This document shows, in pieces, positions 1 to 9,810 of a stretch of DNA of 64,000 nt. Within the stretch, counting starts at the first letter, position 1; each line of letters begins with the position of its first letter. The stretch spans positions 310,001 through 374,000 of the forward strand of contig NZ_CP097128.1 in the NCBI RefSeq assembly GCF_023330685.1, written 5' to 3'. The notes under the pieces were generated by a model that saw only the letters and a list, made by a program, of their open reading frames with translations, did no database searches and was not told the origin of the DNA. This DNA is from Conexibacter sp. DBS9H8. Lineage in GTDB: Bacteria > Actinomycetota > Thermoleophilia > Solirubrobacterales > Solirubrobacteraceae. The position numbers and the translations under genes are program-made.

Positions 1-809
1 AGCGCGAGGACCTGGTCGGACAGGTCACCCTCGGCGTGGCGGCCCTGACGGGGGAACCGCACGTGGAAGGCGCCACGGCCGGCGAGCAGGTCGCTGACGA
101 GGGCGGGGGTCACCGCGGTGTCGCCCTCCCCCTGGCCGAGCATCCGGTGGTAGGTGTTGAGCGCGAGCAGGGTGCCGTTGTCGAACACCCCGGTGCGGGG
201 CAGGAAGATGTGGAGGGCGGCGAGCCGGGCCTGCAGGAGGTCGATGAACCGGCCTCGCATGCCGGGCCGGACGGCCTCGGACAGGACGTTGTAGTGGCGC
301 TGGGCCCCGAAGGCCGCCTGGGTCGCGGTGGCGGCGTGGCTGACGGTGACGGTGACCGTGCCCGGGAGGGGGCTCGAGAAGGCCGCCCGGAAGCGCCCGT
401 CGACCCGCCGGGGTGAAGGGACGAGCGCGAGCACCCGCCGGCCGATCGCCCGTCGACCGACGAACGCGGTGACGGTGACCTGTTGACCGGGGACATACGG
501 CGTGACGACCCCGGTGACGGTGACCGGCCGGCTGGGGACGCTGACGTTCGCGTGGTCGATCGTGGTGACTCCGGCGAGGAACAGCCGCGCCCGTCCACTG
601 GCCCGGCGCACCGGGCTCGGCGGGGTCGGGCTGGTCGTCGTCGGGCTCGTCGGGGCGGTCGTCGTCGGGCTGGTCGTCGTCGGGCTCGTCGGATTCGCGA
701 CCGCCGGCGTCGGTCCGGTGCCGGAGGAGTGACCGCCGGCGAACGCGGCCGCCGGCGCGGTGAGGGCTGCCGCGGCGACGCAGGCGAGCCCGAGCGCTCG
801 AGTTCTCAT
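1..809 (-). CDS. Secreted L,D-transpeptidase-like protein, N-terminal part (cut by window edge)
   Basis: This frame stays open from an ATG at 809 to the window edge, giving about 269 residues. It starts with a Sec signal peptide (MRTRALGLACVAAAALTAPA), followed by a Ser/Pro/Thr linker built from repeated SPTTT units, then an Ig-like beta region. Around residues 175-230 is a peptidoglycan-binding-1-like segment (LLQARLAALHIFLPRTGVFD). The last visible residues (RHAEGDLSDQVLA) resemble the entry strand of a YkuD L,D-transpeptidase domain, but the catalytic His/Cys region lies outside the window. The start overlaps the stop of the CPBP gene by four bases (ATGA), so the two are probably co-translated. 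Cell-wall cross-linking is inferred. Confidence 0.72.
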   Translation of the reverse strand, partial: MRTRALGLACVAAAALTAPAAAFAGGHSSGTGPTPAVANPTSPTTTSPTTTAPTSPTTTSPTPPSPVRRASGRARLFLAGVTTIDHANVSVPSRPVTVTGVVTPYVPGQQVTVTAFVGRRAIGRRVLALVPSPRRVDGRFRAAFSSPLPGTVTVTVSHAATATQAAFGAQRHYNVLSEAVRPGMRGRFIDLLQARLAALHIFLPRTGVFDNGTLLALNTYHRMLGQGEGDTAVTPALVSDLLAGRGAFHVRFPRQGRHAEGDLSDQVLA

Positions 810-1666
810 CCGCCGGAGGCTAGCTCACGGCGGGGGCGCCAGGGCGCCGGTCCCGACAGCCGACCGGTGATCAGCCCGATCGCGGCGAGGGCACTGACGG
901 CGACGGCGACGATCGGTCCCGCCCCCCAGTGCATCTCGTTGACGCCGAGGGCGACCGCGTTGTTGATCGCGTGGATCGCCATGCACGGGTACAGCGAGCC
1001 GGTGAACCAGCGAACGAGACAGAGCACGAAGCCGAGCAGGCCGAGCGGGATCAGGTACTCGGGCTTGGCCGAACCGGAGTGGGCGAGCCCGAACAGGATC
1101 GCGACGATGATCGCCGCGATCAGGGTCCCGAACTCCTGGCCGAAGATGCGCGCCCGGATTCCACGGAGCACCCCGAACAGGAACCCGCGAAAGAAGAACT
1201 CCTCACAGATCGGCGCGACGACGCAGACGAAGATCGCGGTGAACAGCGCCGCCACCGTCGAGTGGGTCACGCCGAGTTCGCTCGGCAGCTTGTCGGTCCC
1301 CTTGACCGTCACAAGCAGGCTGTAGAGGAAACTGATGCCGTAGTAGGCGGCGCCCGCGAGGACGACCGCCGTCACCCCGACCCGCCACGGGATCCGGCGA
1401 TATCCGAACGTCGCCGCGCCCATCACCGGCCGCCCCGTCAGCCCACGGCGGAGCACGACGAGGTAGAGCGCGGCGGCGACGAAGCAGAGGTCGAAGAGGT
1501 AGTCGGAGACGAGACTCACCGCCGGGCTCGGGCTCGTCAGCGAGGAACCGAAGGCGTGCCCGACGACCTCGACGATGACGGTGACGAGGAAGCCGGCGGC
1601 GAGCCCGATCACGACGGCGGCGGGGGCCAGCAGCAGGGAGACCGGGTGCGGGCGCGGCTCGTCCAT
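806..1666 (-). CDS. CPBP family intramembrane metalloprotease
   Basis: A 286-residue polytopic membrane protein with about eight hydrophobic segments. The CPBP (Abi) signature is present: an EE pair followed by FFRGFLFGVLRG, then a conserved His in the FGLAHSG segment and a later Asn-rich helix (AIHAINNAVA). Bacterial homologues are putative type II CAAX-type proteases of the membrane. I chose the ATG at 1666 rather than the GTG at 1708, because a -10 box (TAAGCT) sits only seven bases before it and the extra N-terminal residues are not hydrophobic or conserved. The stop overlaps the ATG of the L,D-transpeptidase-like gene. The substrate cannot be told from sequence. Confidence 0.85.
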   Translation of the reverse strand: MDEPRPHPVSLLLAPAAVVIGLAAGFLVTVIVEVVGHAFGSSLTSPSPAVSLVSDYLFDLCFVAAALYLVVLRRGLTGRPVMGAATFGYRRIPWRVGVTAVVLAGAAYYGISFLYSLLVTVKGTDKLPSELGVTHSTVAALFTAIFVCVVAPICEEFFFRGFLFGVLRGIRARIFGQEFGTLIAAIIVAILFGLAHSGSAKPEYLIPLGLLGFVLCLVRWFTGSLYPCMAIHAINNAVALGVNEMHWGAGPIVAVAVSALAAIGLITGRLSGPAPWRPRRELASGG

Positions 1667-1673
1667 GGGCGCG

Positions 1674-1679
1674 AGCTTA
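1674..1679 (-). promoter_or_regulatory. -10 box of CPBP gene (leaderless)
   Basis: TAAGCT on the minus strand lies seven bases before the ATG at 1666. That spacing puts the predicted transcription start at the start codon. No -35 resembling TTGACA was found. Confidence 0.45.
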
Positions 1680-1778
1680 GGGGAGAGCGGGCAGGAGCCC
1701 GCACCCACAGCACGAACTCATCGGAAAGCCGGTGTGCTCCGGACGCCGACGCACCCCGGGCCGACCGTCTCAGGCAGC

Positions 1779-1784
1779 TAACCT
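1779..1784 (+). promoter_or_regulatory. -10 box of penicillin-binding protein gene
   Basis: TAACCT lies 29 bases before the ATG at 1814, predicting a leader of roughly 23 bases. The region between this box and the CPBP promoter is a divergent promoter region. Confidence 0.35.
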
Positions 1785-1813
1785 GCTGAGCAGACGGCGG
1801 GGCTGGACCAGAC

Positions 1814-4078
1814 ATGAGCCGACATCAGCGACAGCGGCGCAGCCGCAGAGCCTCTCACCCGCTCAAGCGGGTGCTCGCTCTTGGCGCGGTCGCGGTGCTC
1901 GTCGCCCTTGTCGGCGGTGGGATCGCTGCCGCCGGCTGGGTGATCTCGACCGCCGACTCAGCGCCGAACCTCAGCGCGCTCGCCCCGCGCGTCCAGGGTC
2001 AGCTCTCGGAGGTGTTCGCCTCCGACGGCACCCTCCTGGGCTACCTGTCCAGTGATGTCCTGCGCAAGGCGCTCACCGCCAACCAGGAGCCGACGCTGTT
2101 GCGCAACGCGACAGTCGCGATCGAGGATCGCCGCTTCTTCCATCACGGAGCGGTCGACTACCAGGGGATCCTCCGCGCCGCCGTCGCGGACGTGTTCGGC
2201 AGCGGCGGCGGGGTCCAGGGCGCGTCGACGCTGACGATGCAGCTCGTCAAGAACGTCTATCTCCCGCTCAGCCTCGTTGACGCCCGCTCCTTCAAGTACA
2301 AGATCGTCGAGATCAAGCTCGCCGACGAGCTCTATGCCCGTCACTCCAAGCGGTGGATCCTCACCCAGTACCTCAATGACGTCCCGTACGGCACGGTCGG
2401 CGGCCAGTCCGCCTACGGGGTCGCCGCCGCCTCGCAGATGTTCTTCGACAAGCCGGTGACCCGCCTCGACCTCGCCCAGATCGCCCTCCTCGCCGGGCTG
2501 CCCCAGGCGCCGACGTCCTACAACCCGTTCCTCAACCCGACCTTTGCGCGTGAGCGCCGCAGCGAGGTGCTCGCGGCGATGGTGCGCTCGCACTACATCA
2601 CGCCCGCTCAGGCGAACGTCGCAAACGTCTCCTCCCTGCAGGTGCACGCCAACAACGCCTACGACACGGTCCGCCAGCCCTACGTGTTTGCCTACATCCG
2701 CCAGCAGCTGATCAACCGGCTCGGGGTCAAGACCGTCGACGAGGGCGGTCTGCGGGTGTACACGTCGCTCAACCTTCAGGATCAGCAGTACGCCCAGGCG
2801 GCGCTCGCCGCCAACGAGGGCCAGCCCGGCGACCCCGACGCGGTCGTCGTCAGCGTCGACCCGAGCACGGGGGACATCGTCGCGATGGCCCAGAACACGA
2901 CCTACGGTCTCAAGGCCCCGCACACGATGCTCAACTTCGCGACCCAGGCACTGCGCCAGACCGGGTCGGCGTTCAAGGCGTTCTCGCTGATGGCGCTCAT
3001 CCACGACTATCAGGGCAACCCGAACACCACCTACTACGTCTCCAAGAAGCTCAATCCCGGCTGGCTGCCCGCGGACCCGACCTGGTCGGTGGCGACGGCG
3101 GAGCGCACCTACGCGGGCACGATCGACGTCACGCAGGCGACGACGGTGTCCGACAACACCGTCTATGCCCAGCTCGGGGTTGACCTCGGGCTGCCGAAGG
3201 TCCTCTCGATGGCCTACGCGATGGGGATCACCACGCCCCAGAAGCCCTACTACCCGGCGATCATCGGCGGACTCAACCCGGGGGTCACCCCGCTGCAGAT
3301 GGCCGACGCCTACGCGACGATCGCCAACGGCGGCTCGCACTACCGCGCGACGATCATCACCGGCGTCCGTCTCCCCTCGGGCCGGTTCGAGAACCTTCAG
3401 GACACCTCACCGACCCGGGTGTTCTCTCCCGCGGAGGCGTACGCCGGCACCCAGGCGCTCGAGACGGTCCTCACCCCGTCCGGTACCGGCTATGGCGCCT
3501 ACTACGGCTGTCCCGCGGCCGGCAAGACGGGGACGACGAACAACTACACCGACGCGTGGTTCGTCGGCTACACCCCGCAGCTGTCGACCGCCGTCTGGGT
3601 CGGCTACACCGATGAGGGGCAGTACATGGAGGACGTCAACGGGCTCGGCCCCGGCTACGGCGGCACCCTCGCGGCCCCGATCTGGAAGGACTTCATGGAG
3701 AAGGCGACGGCGGGCAACTGCAGCGCCTTCCCCGTTCCGGCCCAGCCGTTCGTCGGCAAGCCGTTCAAGGGTGCCCACAGCGTGAGCGCCGCCCCGGTGA
3801 TCACGACGCCGTTCACGCCGGCGACGGCGAGCGGGACCGGCGCGACGACGGGGACCGGCACGACAACGGGAACCGCCACGGGGACAGGGACGGGGACGGG
3901 GACGGGGACGAACGCCCAGGCGACAACCGTCGGGGCGACGACGACCCCGGTCCAGACGGCGCCCGTGACGGCGCCCACCACCCCGGCGCCCGGTGCCGGC
4001 ACGGGGCCCGGAGGGGGCGGGACACCCCCCGGCCAGACCGCCACGAATCCGACCACCGGGGGCTCGGGGATCGGCTAG
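1814..4078 (+). CDS. Class A penicillin-binding protein (transglycosylase/transpeptidase)
   Basis: A 754-residue bifunctional peptidoglycan synthase anchored by one N-terminal membrane helix (about residues 19-43). The GT51 domain has the catalytic Glu in AIEDRRFF near residue 104 and the [13 protein letters not shown] motif. The transpeptidase domain shows SxxK as GSAFKAF (about 385), SDN (about 445) and KTG as AGKTGTT (about 570). The last 100 residues are a low-complexity Thr/Gly/Pro tail made of short TGTG repeats, common in actinobacterial PBPs and probably cell-wall spanning. The neighbouring CPBP and L,D-transpeptidase-like genes are divergent, which makes this an envelope locus. Confidence 0.95.
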   Translation: MSRHQRQRRSRRASHPLKRVLALGAVAVLVALVGGGIAAAGWVISTADSAPNLSALAPRVQGQLSEVFASDGTLLGYLSSDVLRKALTANQEPTLLRNATVAIEDRRFFHHGAVDYQGILRAAVADVFGSGGGVQGASTLTMQLVKNVYLPLSLVDARSFKYKIVEIKLADELYARHSKRWILTQYLNDVPYGTVGGQSAYGVAAASQMFFDKPVTRLDLAQIALLAGLPQAPTSYNPFLNPTFARERRSEVLAAMVRSHYITPAQANVANVSSLQVHANNAYDTVRQPYVFAYIRQQLINRLGVKTVDEGGLRVYTSLNLQDQQYAQAALAANEGQPGDPDAVVVSVDPSTGDIVAMAQNTTYGLKAPHTMLNFATQALRQTGSAFKAFSLMALIHDYQGNPNTTYYVSKKLNPGWLPADPTWSVATAERTYAGTIDVTQATTVSDNTVYAQLGVDLGLPKVLSMAYAMGITTPQKPYYPAIIGGLNPGVTPLQMADAYATIANGGSHYRATIITGVRLPSGRFENLQDTSPTRVFSPAEAYAGTQALETVLTPSGTGYGAYYGCPAAGKTGTTNNYTDAWFVGYTPQLSTAVWVGYTDEGQYMEDVNGLGPGYGGTLAAPIWKDFMEKATAGNCSAFPVPAQPFVGKPFKGAHSVSAAPVITTPFTPATASGTGATTGTGTTTGTATGTGTGTGTGTNAQATTVGATTTPVQTAPVTAPTTPAPGAGTGPGGGGTPPGQTATNPTTGGSGIG
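3840..3911 (+). repeat. Six-base tandem repeat in PBP tail
   Basis: Degenerate copies of a GGGACG-type hexamer run through this segment and encode the Thr-Gly repeat tail. The unit keeps frame, so changes in copy number would only alter tail length. Confidence 0.6.
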
Positions 4079-4092
4079 GGGCCGCGGCGTCC

Positions 4093-4098
4093 TAGAAT
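4093..4098 (+). promoter_or_regulatory. -10 box of infA (leaderless)
   Basis: TAGAAT lies eight bases before the ATG at 4107, so transcription would start at or next to the start codon. No Shine-Dalgarno sequence is present. Confidence 0.5.
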
Positions 4099-4106
4099 GG
4101 CCGCCG

Positions 4107-4328
4107 ATGCCGAAGGAAGAAAAAGTAGAGCTGGAGGGAGAGGTCGTCGAGGCGCTCCCCAACGCGATGTTCCGCGTCAAGCTCGACAACATGGATCGGA
4201 TCGTGCTTGGGCACGTCGCCGGCAAGATGCGCCGCTTCCGGATCCGCATCCTCCCCGGCGATCGGGTCCGCGTCGAGCTGTCGCCCTACGACCTCGACCG
4301 CGCCCGAATCGTCTACCGCCACCGCTGA
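4107..4328 (+). CDS. infA: Translation initiation factor IF-1
   Basis: A 73-residue S1/OB-fold protein of the normal IF-1 length. The family core [14 protein letters not shown] is intact, as is [19 protein letters not shown]. It differs from typical IF-1 in [18 protein letters not shown], where most family members have ENGH and KMRKNY. IF-1 binds the ribosomal A site during initiation. Here it is not in the usual ribosomal-protein operon but sits between a PBP gene and thiL, twelve bases before the thiL start. It may be a second paralogue or a relocated single copy; the window cannot decide this. Confidence 0.93.
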   Translation: MPKEEKVELEGEVVEALPNAMFRVKLDNMDRIVLGHVAGKMRRFRIRILPGDRVRVELSPYDLDRARIVYRHR

Positions 4329-4339
4329 GCCCCGTTTCG

Positions 4340-5404
4340 GTGCGTGAGCGCGCACTGATCCGCGAATTGGCGCGTCATCTTGCGCCCGGCGCCGGGGCCG
4401 GCTTACCGGCTCGGCCCCGGCCAGACGCGGCTCCGGGGTCCGCCGCCGACCCGGACGGCCCGGGGAGGACCGGGGCGCGACTGCTGCGCGGGATCGGAGA
4501 TGACGCCGCCGTCGTGCGGGCGCGCGGCTATGCGGTCACCTCCGTCGACATGATGGTCGATGGCGTCCACTTTCGCCGCGGCCAGCTGACGGCGGAGGCG
4601 ATCGGTCACCGGGCGGTCGCGGGGGCGTTGTCGGACCTCGCCGCGATGGGCGTCCCCGCCGGTGAGGTCTATCTCGCGGTCGGGCTCACCGCGGACCTCC
4701 AAGACGCGTGGATCCGGGACCTGTTCGCCGGCGCGGCCGCGCTCGCCCGGGGCTGCGGGGCGGTGATCGCCGGCGGTGATCTCAGCACTTCGGCGATCGT
4801 GACGGTCGCCGTCACCGTCGTCGGCTGGGCTGACGATCCCGGCCTGATCGTCAGCCGAAGTGGAGCGCGCCCCGGAGACCGCGTCGGGGTGACCGGAACG
4901 CTCGGAGGTTCCGCCGCCGGGCTCGCGCTGCTCGACGGGGCCACCCCGGCCGACCTCGATCCCGCGACCCGGTCGCGGCTGGAGGGCCGCTACGCCCGGC
5001 CGCTGCCGCGGCTGGGCGCCGGCGAGGCACTCGCTCGCGCGGGCGTGAGCGCGATGATGGACCTCTCCGACGGGCTCGCTGCCGACGCCCGGCAGCTTGC
5101 CGACGCAGGCGGCGTCATCCTCGAGCTCGACCCCGAGACGATTCCCCGTCCCGCCGGTATCGACGCGGTCGCGGCGGCAGCCGGTGTCGATCCGCGCCGG
5201 TGGGCCGCCGGGGGCGGCGAGGACTACGAGCTGCTGTTCTGTGCCGGCGCCGACGCGGTCTCTCGCATCGAGGCCGTCCTCGGGCGGGAACCCACGGCCG
5301 GCGGGGTTTCCTGGATCGGTCAGGTCCAGCCGGGCCGGGGCAGCCCCGGCCTGCGCTGGGCGGGAGAGGATCCCGGCAGCGTCGGCTTCGAGCACGTGTT
5401 CTGA
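4340..5404 (+). CDS. thiL: Thiamine-monophosphate kinase
   Basis: This 354-residue enzyme phosphorylates thiamine monophosphate to the cofactor thiamine diphosphate using ATP, the last step of thiamine biosynthesis. PurM/ThiL-type motifs are visible: GIGDDAAV near the N terminus, SVDMMVDGVHF, the GGDLSTS loop, DLSDGLAADARQLA and GGGEDYELLF. The GTG at 4340 is the first plausible start; further upstream the frame would overlap infA. The first 50 residues hold a Gly/Pro-rich insert before the GIGDD motif, longer than usual. It follows infA by 11 bases and probably shares its transcript. Confidence 0.93.
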   Translation: MRERALIRELARHLAPGAGAGLPARPRPDAAPGSAADPDGPGRTGARLLRGIGDDAAVVRARGYAVTSVDMMVDGVHFRRGQLTAEAIGHRAVAGALSDLAAMGVPAGEVYLAVGLTADLQDAWIRDLFAGAAALARGCGAVIAGGDLSTSAIVTVAVTVVGWADDPGLIVSRSGARPGDRVGVTGTLGGSAAGLALLDGATPADLDPATRSRLEGRYARPLPRLGAGEALARAGVSAMMDLSDGLAADARQLADAGGVILELDPETIPRPAGIDAVAAAAGVDPRRWAAGGGEDYELLFCAGADAVSRIEAVLGREPTAGGVSWIGQVQPGRGSPGLRWAGEDPGSVGFEHVF

Positions 5405-5544
5405 GCCGAGATTGACCCGGGCAGCCTCACCGGGCCGTCATCGAGCGCCTCGGGCGCGAGCAGCTGTGCAAATCCTCTGGCCAGCATCGCGGCGACCACG
5501 GCATGCATGTCGCGTTCGTCCTCCTTGATCATCACAGTCATCAT
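5320..5544 (-). CDS. Possible small protein downstream of sortase
   Basis: An open frame of about 74 residues begins MMTVMIKEDERDMHAVVAAM, just after a GGAGGGG stretch, and lies 34 bases downstream of the sortase stop on the same strand. The first 35 residues would form an acidic amphipathic helix. The 3' third is antisense to the end of thiL, which weakens the case. I recognise no family. Without it, 5405-5578 would be a plain convergent gap between thiL and the sortase gene. Confidence 0.25.
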   Translation of the reverse strand: MMTVMIKEDERDMHAVVAAMLARGFAQLLAPEALDDGPVRLPGSISAQNTCSKPTLPGSSPAQRRPGLPRPGWT

Positions 5545-5578
5545 CCCCTCCAGCCAGATGGACATCCACGCGGCCCCG

Positions 5579-6337
5579 TCAGATGTGTCTATCGGCGTCA
5601 ACGGGGGGGAGCTGAACTCCTCGGCCGATCGACTGGACGGGATCCGGACTGGGGAGACGAGCCGGCCCGGCCGGGGCGATCGCGACGAGCCGGGCGAACA
5701 CGACGAGCCGCTGGGCGGCGGAGAAGAGCGGGTTGCAGCTGGAGAGGACGAGCTGCTCATGTCCGACCGGCCGGGTGATCCACCATGCGTTCGGCGCGAC
5801 GACCGCGCTGTGGGTGACCGTGTAGGTGAAGGTTCCGTAGCCCATGTAGAGGACGACCGGGTCTCCCGGGGAGAGCTCGTTGATGTCGCGAAACGGGGCG
5901 AGGTAGGTGGTGCGGTGACCGGCGATCGCGACCGTCCCGCCCTCACCCGGAAGCGGGGTCTGCCCGTAGTGCCCGGGGCCGAGCTCGAGGCTGGCGGCGT
6001 CCGCCCCCTGGATGAGATCGTCCGCCGCGCCGATGCGGGGAATCACCAGCCGCCCGATGACAGCCCCGTCCGGGGCGGTGCGGGCCTCCCGGGCGGCAAG
6101 GAAGGCGATCCGGCTGTCCATCGAGTGGATCGTCGCGAGCGTCGCCATGCTGACCCGGCTGAGGGAGAGCGTGCCGCTGAAGCGCTCGTTCAACCCGGCT
6201 CGCCGGATCGTGGCGATGACCGCCGTCACGGGCTCCTGCCAGAGGGCGGTGGCAAGGACGTCGGCGCCGAGGGCGCCGCCGGCGAGGATCAGCGCAAGGG
6301 AGAGCAGCCGCCAGCCGCGGTGGGAACGAGCGGTCAC
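5579..6337 (-). CDS. Sortase (class E-like)
   Basis: A 252-residue membrane-anchored transpeptidase with one N-terminal membrane helix (LLSLALILAGGALGADVLA). The catalytic His is in VAIAGHRTTYLAPF and the catalytic Cys in LVLSSCNPLFSAAQRLVVFA, with the Arg in the final RL segment. The LxxCxPxxSAxxRL pattern is that of actinobacterial class E sortases, which attach secreted proteins to the wall or crosslink pilins. The GTG at 6337 overlaps the upstream stop by four bases, so translation is coupled to the M28-like gene. No LPXTG or LAXTG substrate is visible in the window. Confidence 0.9.
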   Translation of the reverse strand: MTARSHRGWRLLSLALILAGGALGADVLATALWQEPVTAVIATIRRAGLNERFSGTLSLSRVSMATLATIHSMDSRIAFLAAREARTAPDGAVIGRLVIPRIGAADDLIQGADAASLELGPGHYGQTPLPGEGGTVAIAGHRTTYLAPFRDINELSPGDPVVLYMGYGTFTYTVTHSAVVAPNAWWITRPVGHEQLVLSSCNPLFSAAQRLVVFARLVAIAPAGPARLPSPDPVQSIGRGVQLPPVDADRHI

Positions 6338-8139
6338 CGGCGCAGTGCCGACCGGGTGCCGCCGAGCGAACCGGGGCCCGCGTAGCTGACGGGGCCACGC
6401 ACACTCACCGATGGTTCCGGCGCGGGGTCGGCGGCGCGAACGGCCCGGAGCAGCAGGACGACGGCGCTCGCGAGGATGCCGAGGGCGACACAGAGAGCGG
6501 CGGCAGTGCCCGGGGCGATCGCGCCTCCGACCACCGCGAGGGTGAGATCCCAGGCGAGGCGCCAGGGCGTGAGCCCGAGGTCGACGAGGTAGTAGAGCAG
6601 GGCGAGGGCCGGGACCAGCAGCCCACCGGCGACGATCGCCGCCGCCCGAAGAGGCGAGCGGACCGTCGCCGGCACCCCGAGCCAGAGCGACAGGTGGAGG
6701 GCCGGGACGAGCAGGAACGCGGCAAACGGATTGACCGCCCACACGAGCAGGCTGAGGCCGCAGAGGACGATCGACAGCCCGACGGCGGCGCCCTCGATCA
6801 CCGGTGTCGTCGGGGTCCGGCGCCAGCCGATCCCGGAGGCGAGCTGGACGCCGGCGGGCCGCAGCAACGGAAACGCGAGGATCGCTGCAAGCAGGGCGAC
6901 ACCGGTCACCGCGGCTCCGGCGGCCGTGACCGGCGCACCGACCCCGACCGCACCCGGCGGTGCCGTGAGGAGGTGGGTGACCCGAGCGAACTCGAGGACG
7001 GCGAGCCCGATCAGGAACGGAAGCATGCCGCTCAGCACCCACACGGCCCAGCTCAGCACCGAGTGGCCGCGGCGACGGACGCGCGCGACCGCGTCGACGA
7101 GGGTGAGCGCGACCGGAGCGATCAGGCCGAGGACGAGTATCCGGATCGCCCACAGCGGGATGAGCTTGGAGCTGACGGTGAGATAGGCCGAGGCGGCGGG
7201 CACCGCCGGCCCGGCGTCAAGCGCATTGACGATCTCGTCGAGCGCAGCGCCGAGGCTGCTGAGACGGCGCAGGTCTACCCGCTCACCGGCCCGTCCGAGT
7301 CGATCTCCGGTGAGAGAGATCCCCACGGCGGGAATCCCCACCGCACGGAACGGGGCCTGGCTGCCGGTGACGAAGGGAAGCGCAAGCTGGACGACCTCTG
7401 ACCCGAAGCTCGGATCCGTGGCCATCGCCCCGACGACCGGACGGAGGTAGGTCGTGACGGTCGAGCCCAACAACGGGGGAGCGAGCCGCTCCCCTCCCGT
7501 CCACGGTGCGAGCACCGGTCCACGGATCCGGGCGGCACTGAGATCCCCGAGGACGAGCGCCGCGTCAACGTTCGCCCCGCCGAGCCGCTCGGCGAGGCGG
7601 GTCGCGCCGGCGGCGCCGACCGCTCCGCTCGTGGAAACGAGCAGCACGGAGCGGTTGAGCGTCGACCCCGACAGGGCTCGGGCGAGAGCGACGAGCATCG
7701 CGCTCGGAGCGGTCGCGGCGACCGCTGCGGGGCCGGGCCGGCCGAAACCGGCCGGCCCGGGAACGACTCCGTCCCGGTTGGCGATCACGACGACTGTGCC
7801 CTGGCCGAGACCGGGGCGCTCCGCCTCGACGGTGGCCACCGCCTGCGTTCCCGCGGCGGTGGCCGCCGTGACCGACCGGTCCGTGACCGAGAACCCTCCC
7901 GCGGAGCGGAGCTGGGCAGCGACCGCGGCGGCCATATCCGAGTCCGCGAGTGTGCCCGGGGCGACGACACCGAACCGGTCCGCCAGCGCCGTCGCCTCCC
8001 CGGCCACCGAGGTGAAATCCGTTCCCGGGCTGACGGCGGTCGGGAGCCCGGGGGGCCGGTCACGGAGGGAGAAGCCGAAGATGACCACGGCGACGAGGAC
8101 GATCAGCCAGCCCGCCCGGTAGATGCGCGTCTCCACCAT
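6334..8139 (-). CDS. Polytopic membrane protein with degenerate M28-like domain
   Basis: A 601-residue protein with one N-terminal helix, an extracytoplasmic domain of about 280 residues and then eight or so membrane helices. The soluble part looks like an M28 aminopeptidase fold (VVVIANRDGV, then TAPSAMLVALARAL and SVLLVSTSGAVGAAG), but the zinc ligands expected in the His-x-Asp, Asp-Asn-Ala-Ser and Glu-Glu positions are absent. It may therefore be a binding or scaffolding pseudoenzyme. It is coupled by a GTGA overlap to the sortase, suggesting a joint surface function. TAGCCT, nine bases before the ATG, is a likely -10 box. Confidence 0.7.
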   Translation of the reverse strand: MVETRIYRAGWLIVLVAVVIFGFSLRDRPPGLPTAVSPGTDFTSVAGEATALADRFGVVAPGTLADSDMAAAVAAQLRSAGGFSVTDRSVTAATAAGTQAVATVEAERPGLGQGTVVVIANRDGVVPGPAGFGRPGPAAVAATAPSAMLVALARALSGSTLNRSVLLVSTSGAVGAAGATRLAERLGGANVDAALVLGDLSAARIRGPVLAPWTGGERLAPPLLGSTVTTYLRPVVGAMATDPSFGSEVVQLALPFVTGSQAPFRAVGIPAVGISLTGDRLGRAGERVDLRRLSSLGAALDEIVNALDAGPAVPAASAYLTVSSKLIPLWAIRILVLGLIAPVALTLVDAVARVRRRGHSVLSWAVWVLSGMLPFLIGLAVLEFARVTHLLTAPPGAVGVGAPVTAAGAAVTGVALLAAILAFPLLRPAGVQLASGIGWRRTPTTPVIEGAAVGLSIVLCGLSLLVWAVNPFAAFLLVPALHLSLWLGVPATVRSPLRAAAIVAGGLLVPALALLYYLVDLGLTPWRLAWDLTLAVVGGAIAPGTAAALCVALGILASAVVLLLRAVRAADPAPEPSVSVRGPVSYAGPGSLGGTRSALRR

Positions 8140-8225
8140 CGCCGACGGAGGCTAGTGGACCGTGAGAGGGTGCCGCCCCCGGCCCGTCGCGGCGGGTCAG
8201 ACGGCACCGCGAAGGGCCCTCGCTC

Positions 8226-8231
8226 TACCCT
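8226..8231 (+). promoter_or_regulatory. -10 box of response regulator gene
   Basis: TACCCT ends four bases before the ATG at 8236 and seven before the GTG at 8239. By the spacing seen elsewhere in the window the transcript would begin at the GTG, so that codon may be the real start. Confidence 0.45.
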
Positions 8232-8235
8232 GTCG

Positions 8236-8957
<722 letters not shown>

Positions 8958-8961
<4 letters not shown>

Positions 8962-9749
8962 GCCTCACCGCCGGGCTGTGGCTTGCGCTCGGCCTCGGGC
9001 TCGGAGGCGTCTGCGGGGGCTGGCTGACCGCCCGGCGCCTGCTTCCCCGCATCCGCCGGCTCGAAGAGGGGTCCGAACGCATCGCCCAGCTCGATACGGC
9101 CCGCAAGCAGTTCATCGCAACCGCCTCTCACGAGCTGCGGACACCGATCTTCTCCCTCGGCGGCTTTGTCGAGCTGCTGGAGGACGATGACCTCGACCCG
9201 GCGACGCGACGGCGCTTCCTCGGCCATGTGAGCGAGCAGCTCGAACGCCTGCGCAAGCTGTCCGTCGATCTGCTCGACCTCAGCCGGCTCGAGGCGGGGG
9301 CGCTGGAGCTGCGACCCGAGGAGGTCGATCTCGGCGAACTCACCCGCAGCGTCGCGGCCGAGTTCGAACCGGCGCTCGCCGCCCGTGACGCCCGTCTCGA
9401 GCTGCATCTCCGCCGTCACATGGAGATCGTCTGCGACCCCGTGCGGGTTGCCCAGATCCTTCGGATCCTCATCGACAACGCCCTCGGCCACACCGCCGCG
9501 GGAACGCGGATCCTCGTCTCCACCGGGCGCTCGGAGGGGCGGGTCCACGTCGCCGTTCACGACGACGGGGCCGGCATCCCGACCGAGCAGCTCAACCGCA
9601 TCTTCGAGCCCTTCTACACCGGCGATGCGGTGCACGGATCCGGGCTCGGGCTCGCGATCGCCAGCGAGCTCGCCGAGCGGATGCATGGCCACCTCACGGT
9701 GGCCTCCGAACCGGGCTCGACCACCTTCGAGCTGGTGCTTGAGGACTGA
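8958..9749 (+). CDS. Sensor histidine kinase (short, PhoR/BaeS-like)
   Basis: A 263-residue kinase with a single N-terminal membrane helix (LWLALGLGLGGVCGGWL) and no extracellular sensor domain. The HisKA box is FIATASHELRTPIFSLGG, with the phosphoacceptor His near residue 57. The HATPase domain shows the N box (LRILIDNALGHT), G1 box (DDGAGI) and G2 box (GSGLGLAIASELAE). The lack of a sensor domain suggests it reads a membrane or partner-protein signal. The gene starts with GTG inside the regulator's stop. The adjacent sortase operon and the cupin gene are possible targets. Confidence 0.93.
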
Positions 9750-9810
9750 GCCCCCGCCGCCTGCCGTCCCGCCCGCCACTCTCACCCAGACACATGGCCG
9801 CGATCGACCC

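Noticed and set aside
1958-3340. Long open frame on the minus strand inside the PBP gene
   Set aside because: It is antisense to a clear class A PBP, has Arg/Asp/Val-rich shadow composition and no domain.
4097-4339. Extended N terminus of thiL overlapping infA
   Set aside because: It would overlap the whole IF-1 gene in another frame; GTG 4340 is sufficient.
5389-5402. Second SOS-like sequence CGAGCACGTGTTCT
   Set aside because: It is inside the end of thiL, is not a full palindrome and is not placed before a start codon.
8155-8235. Extended N terminus of the response regulator
   Set aside because: It lies upstream of the -10 box and adds residues with no similarity to receiver domains.
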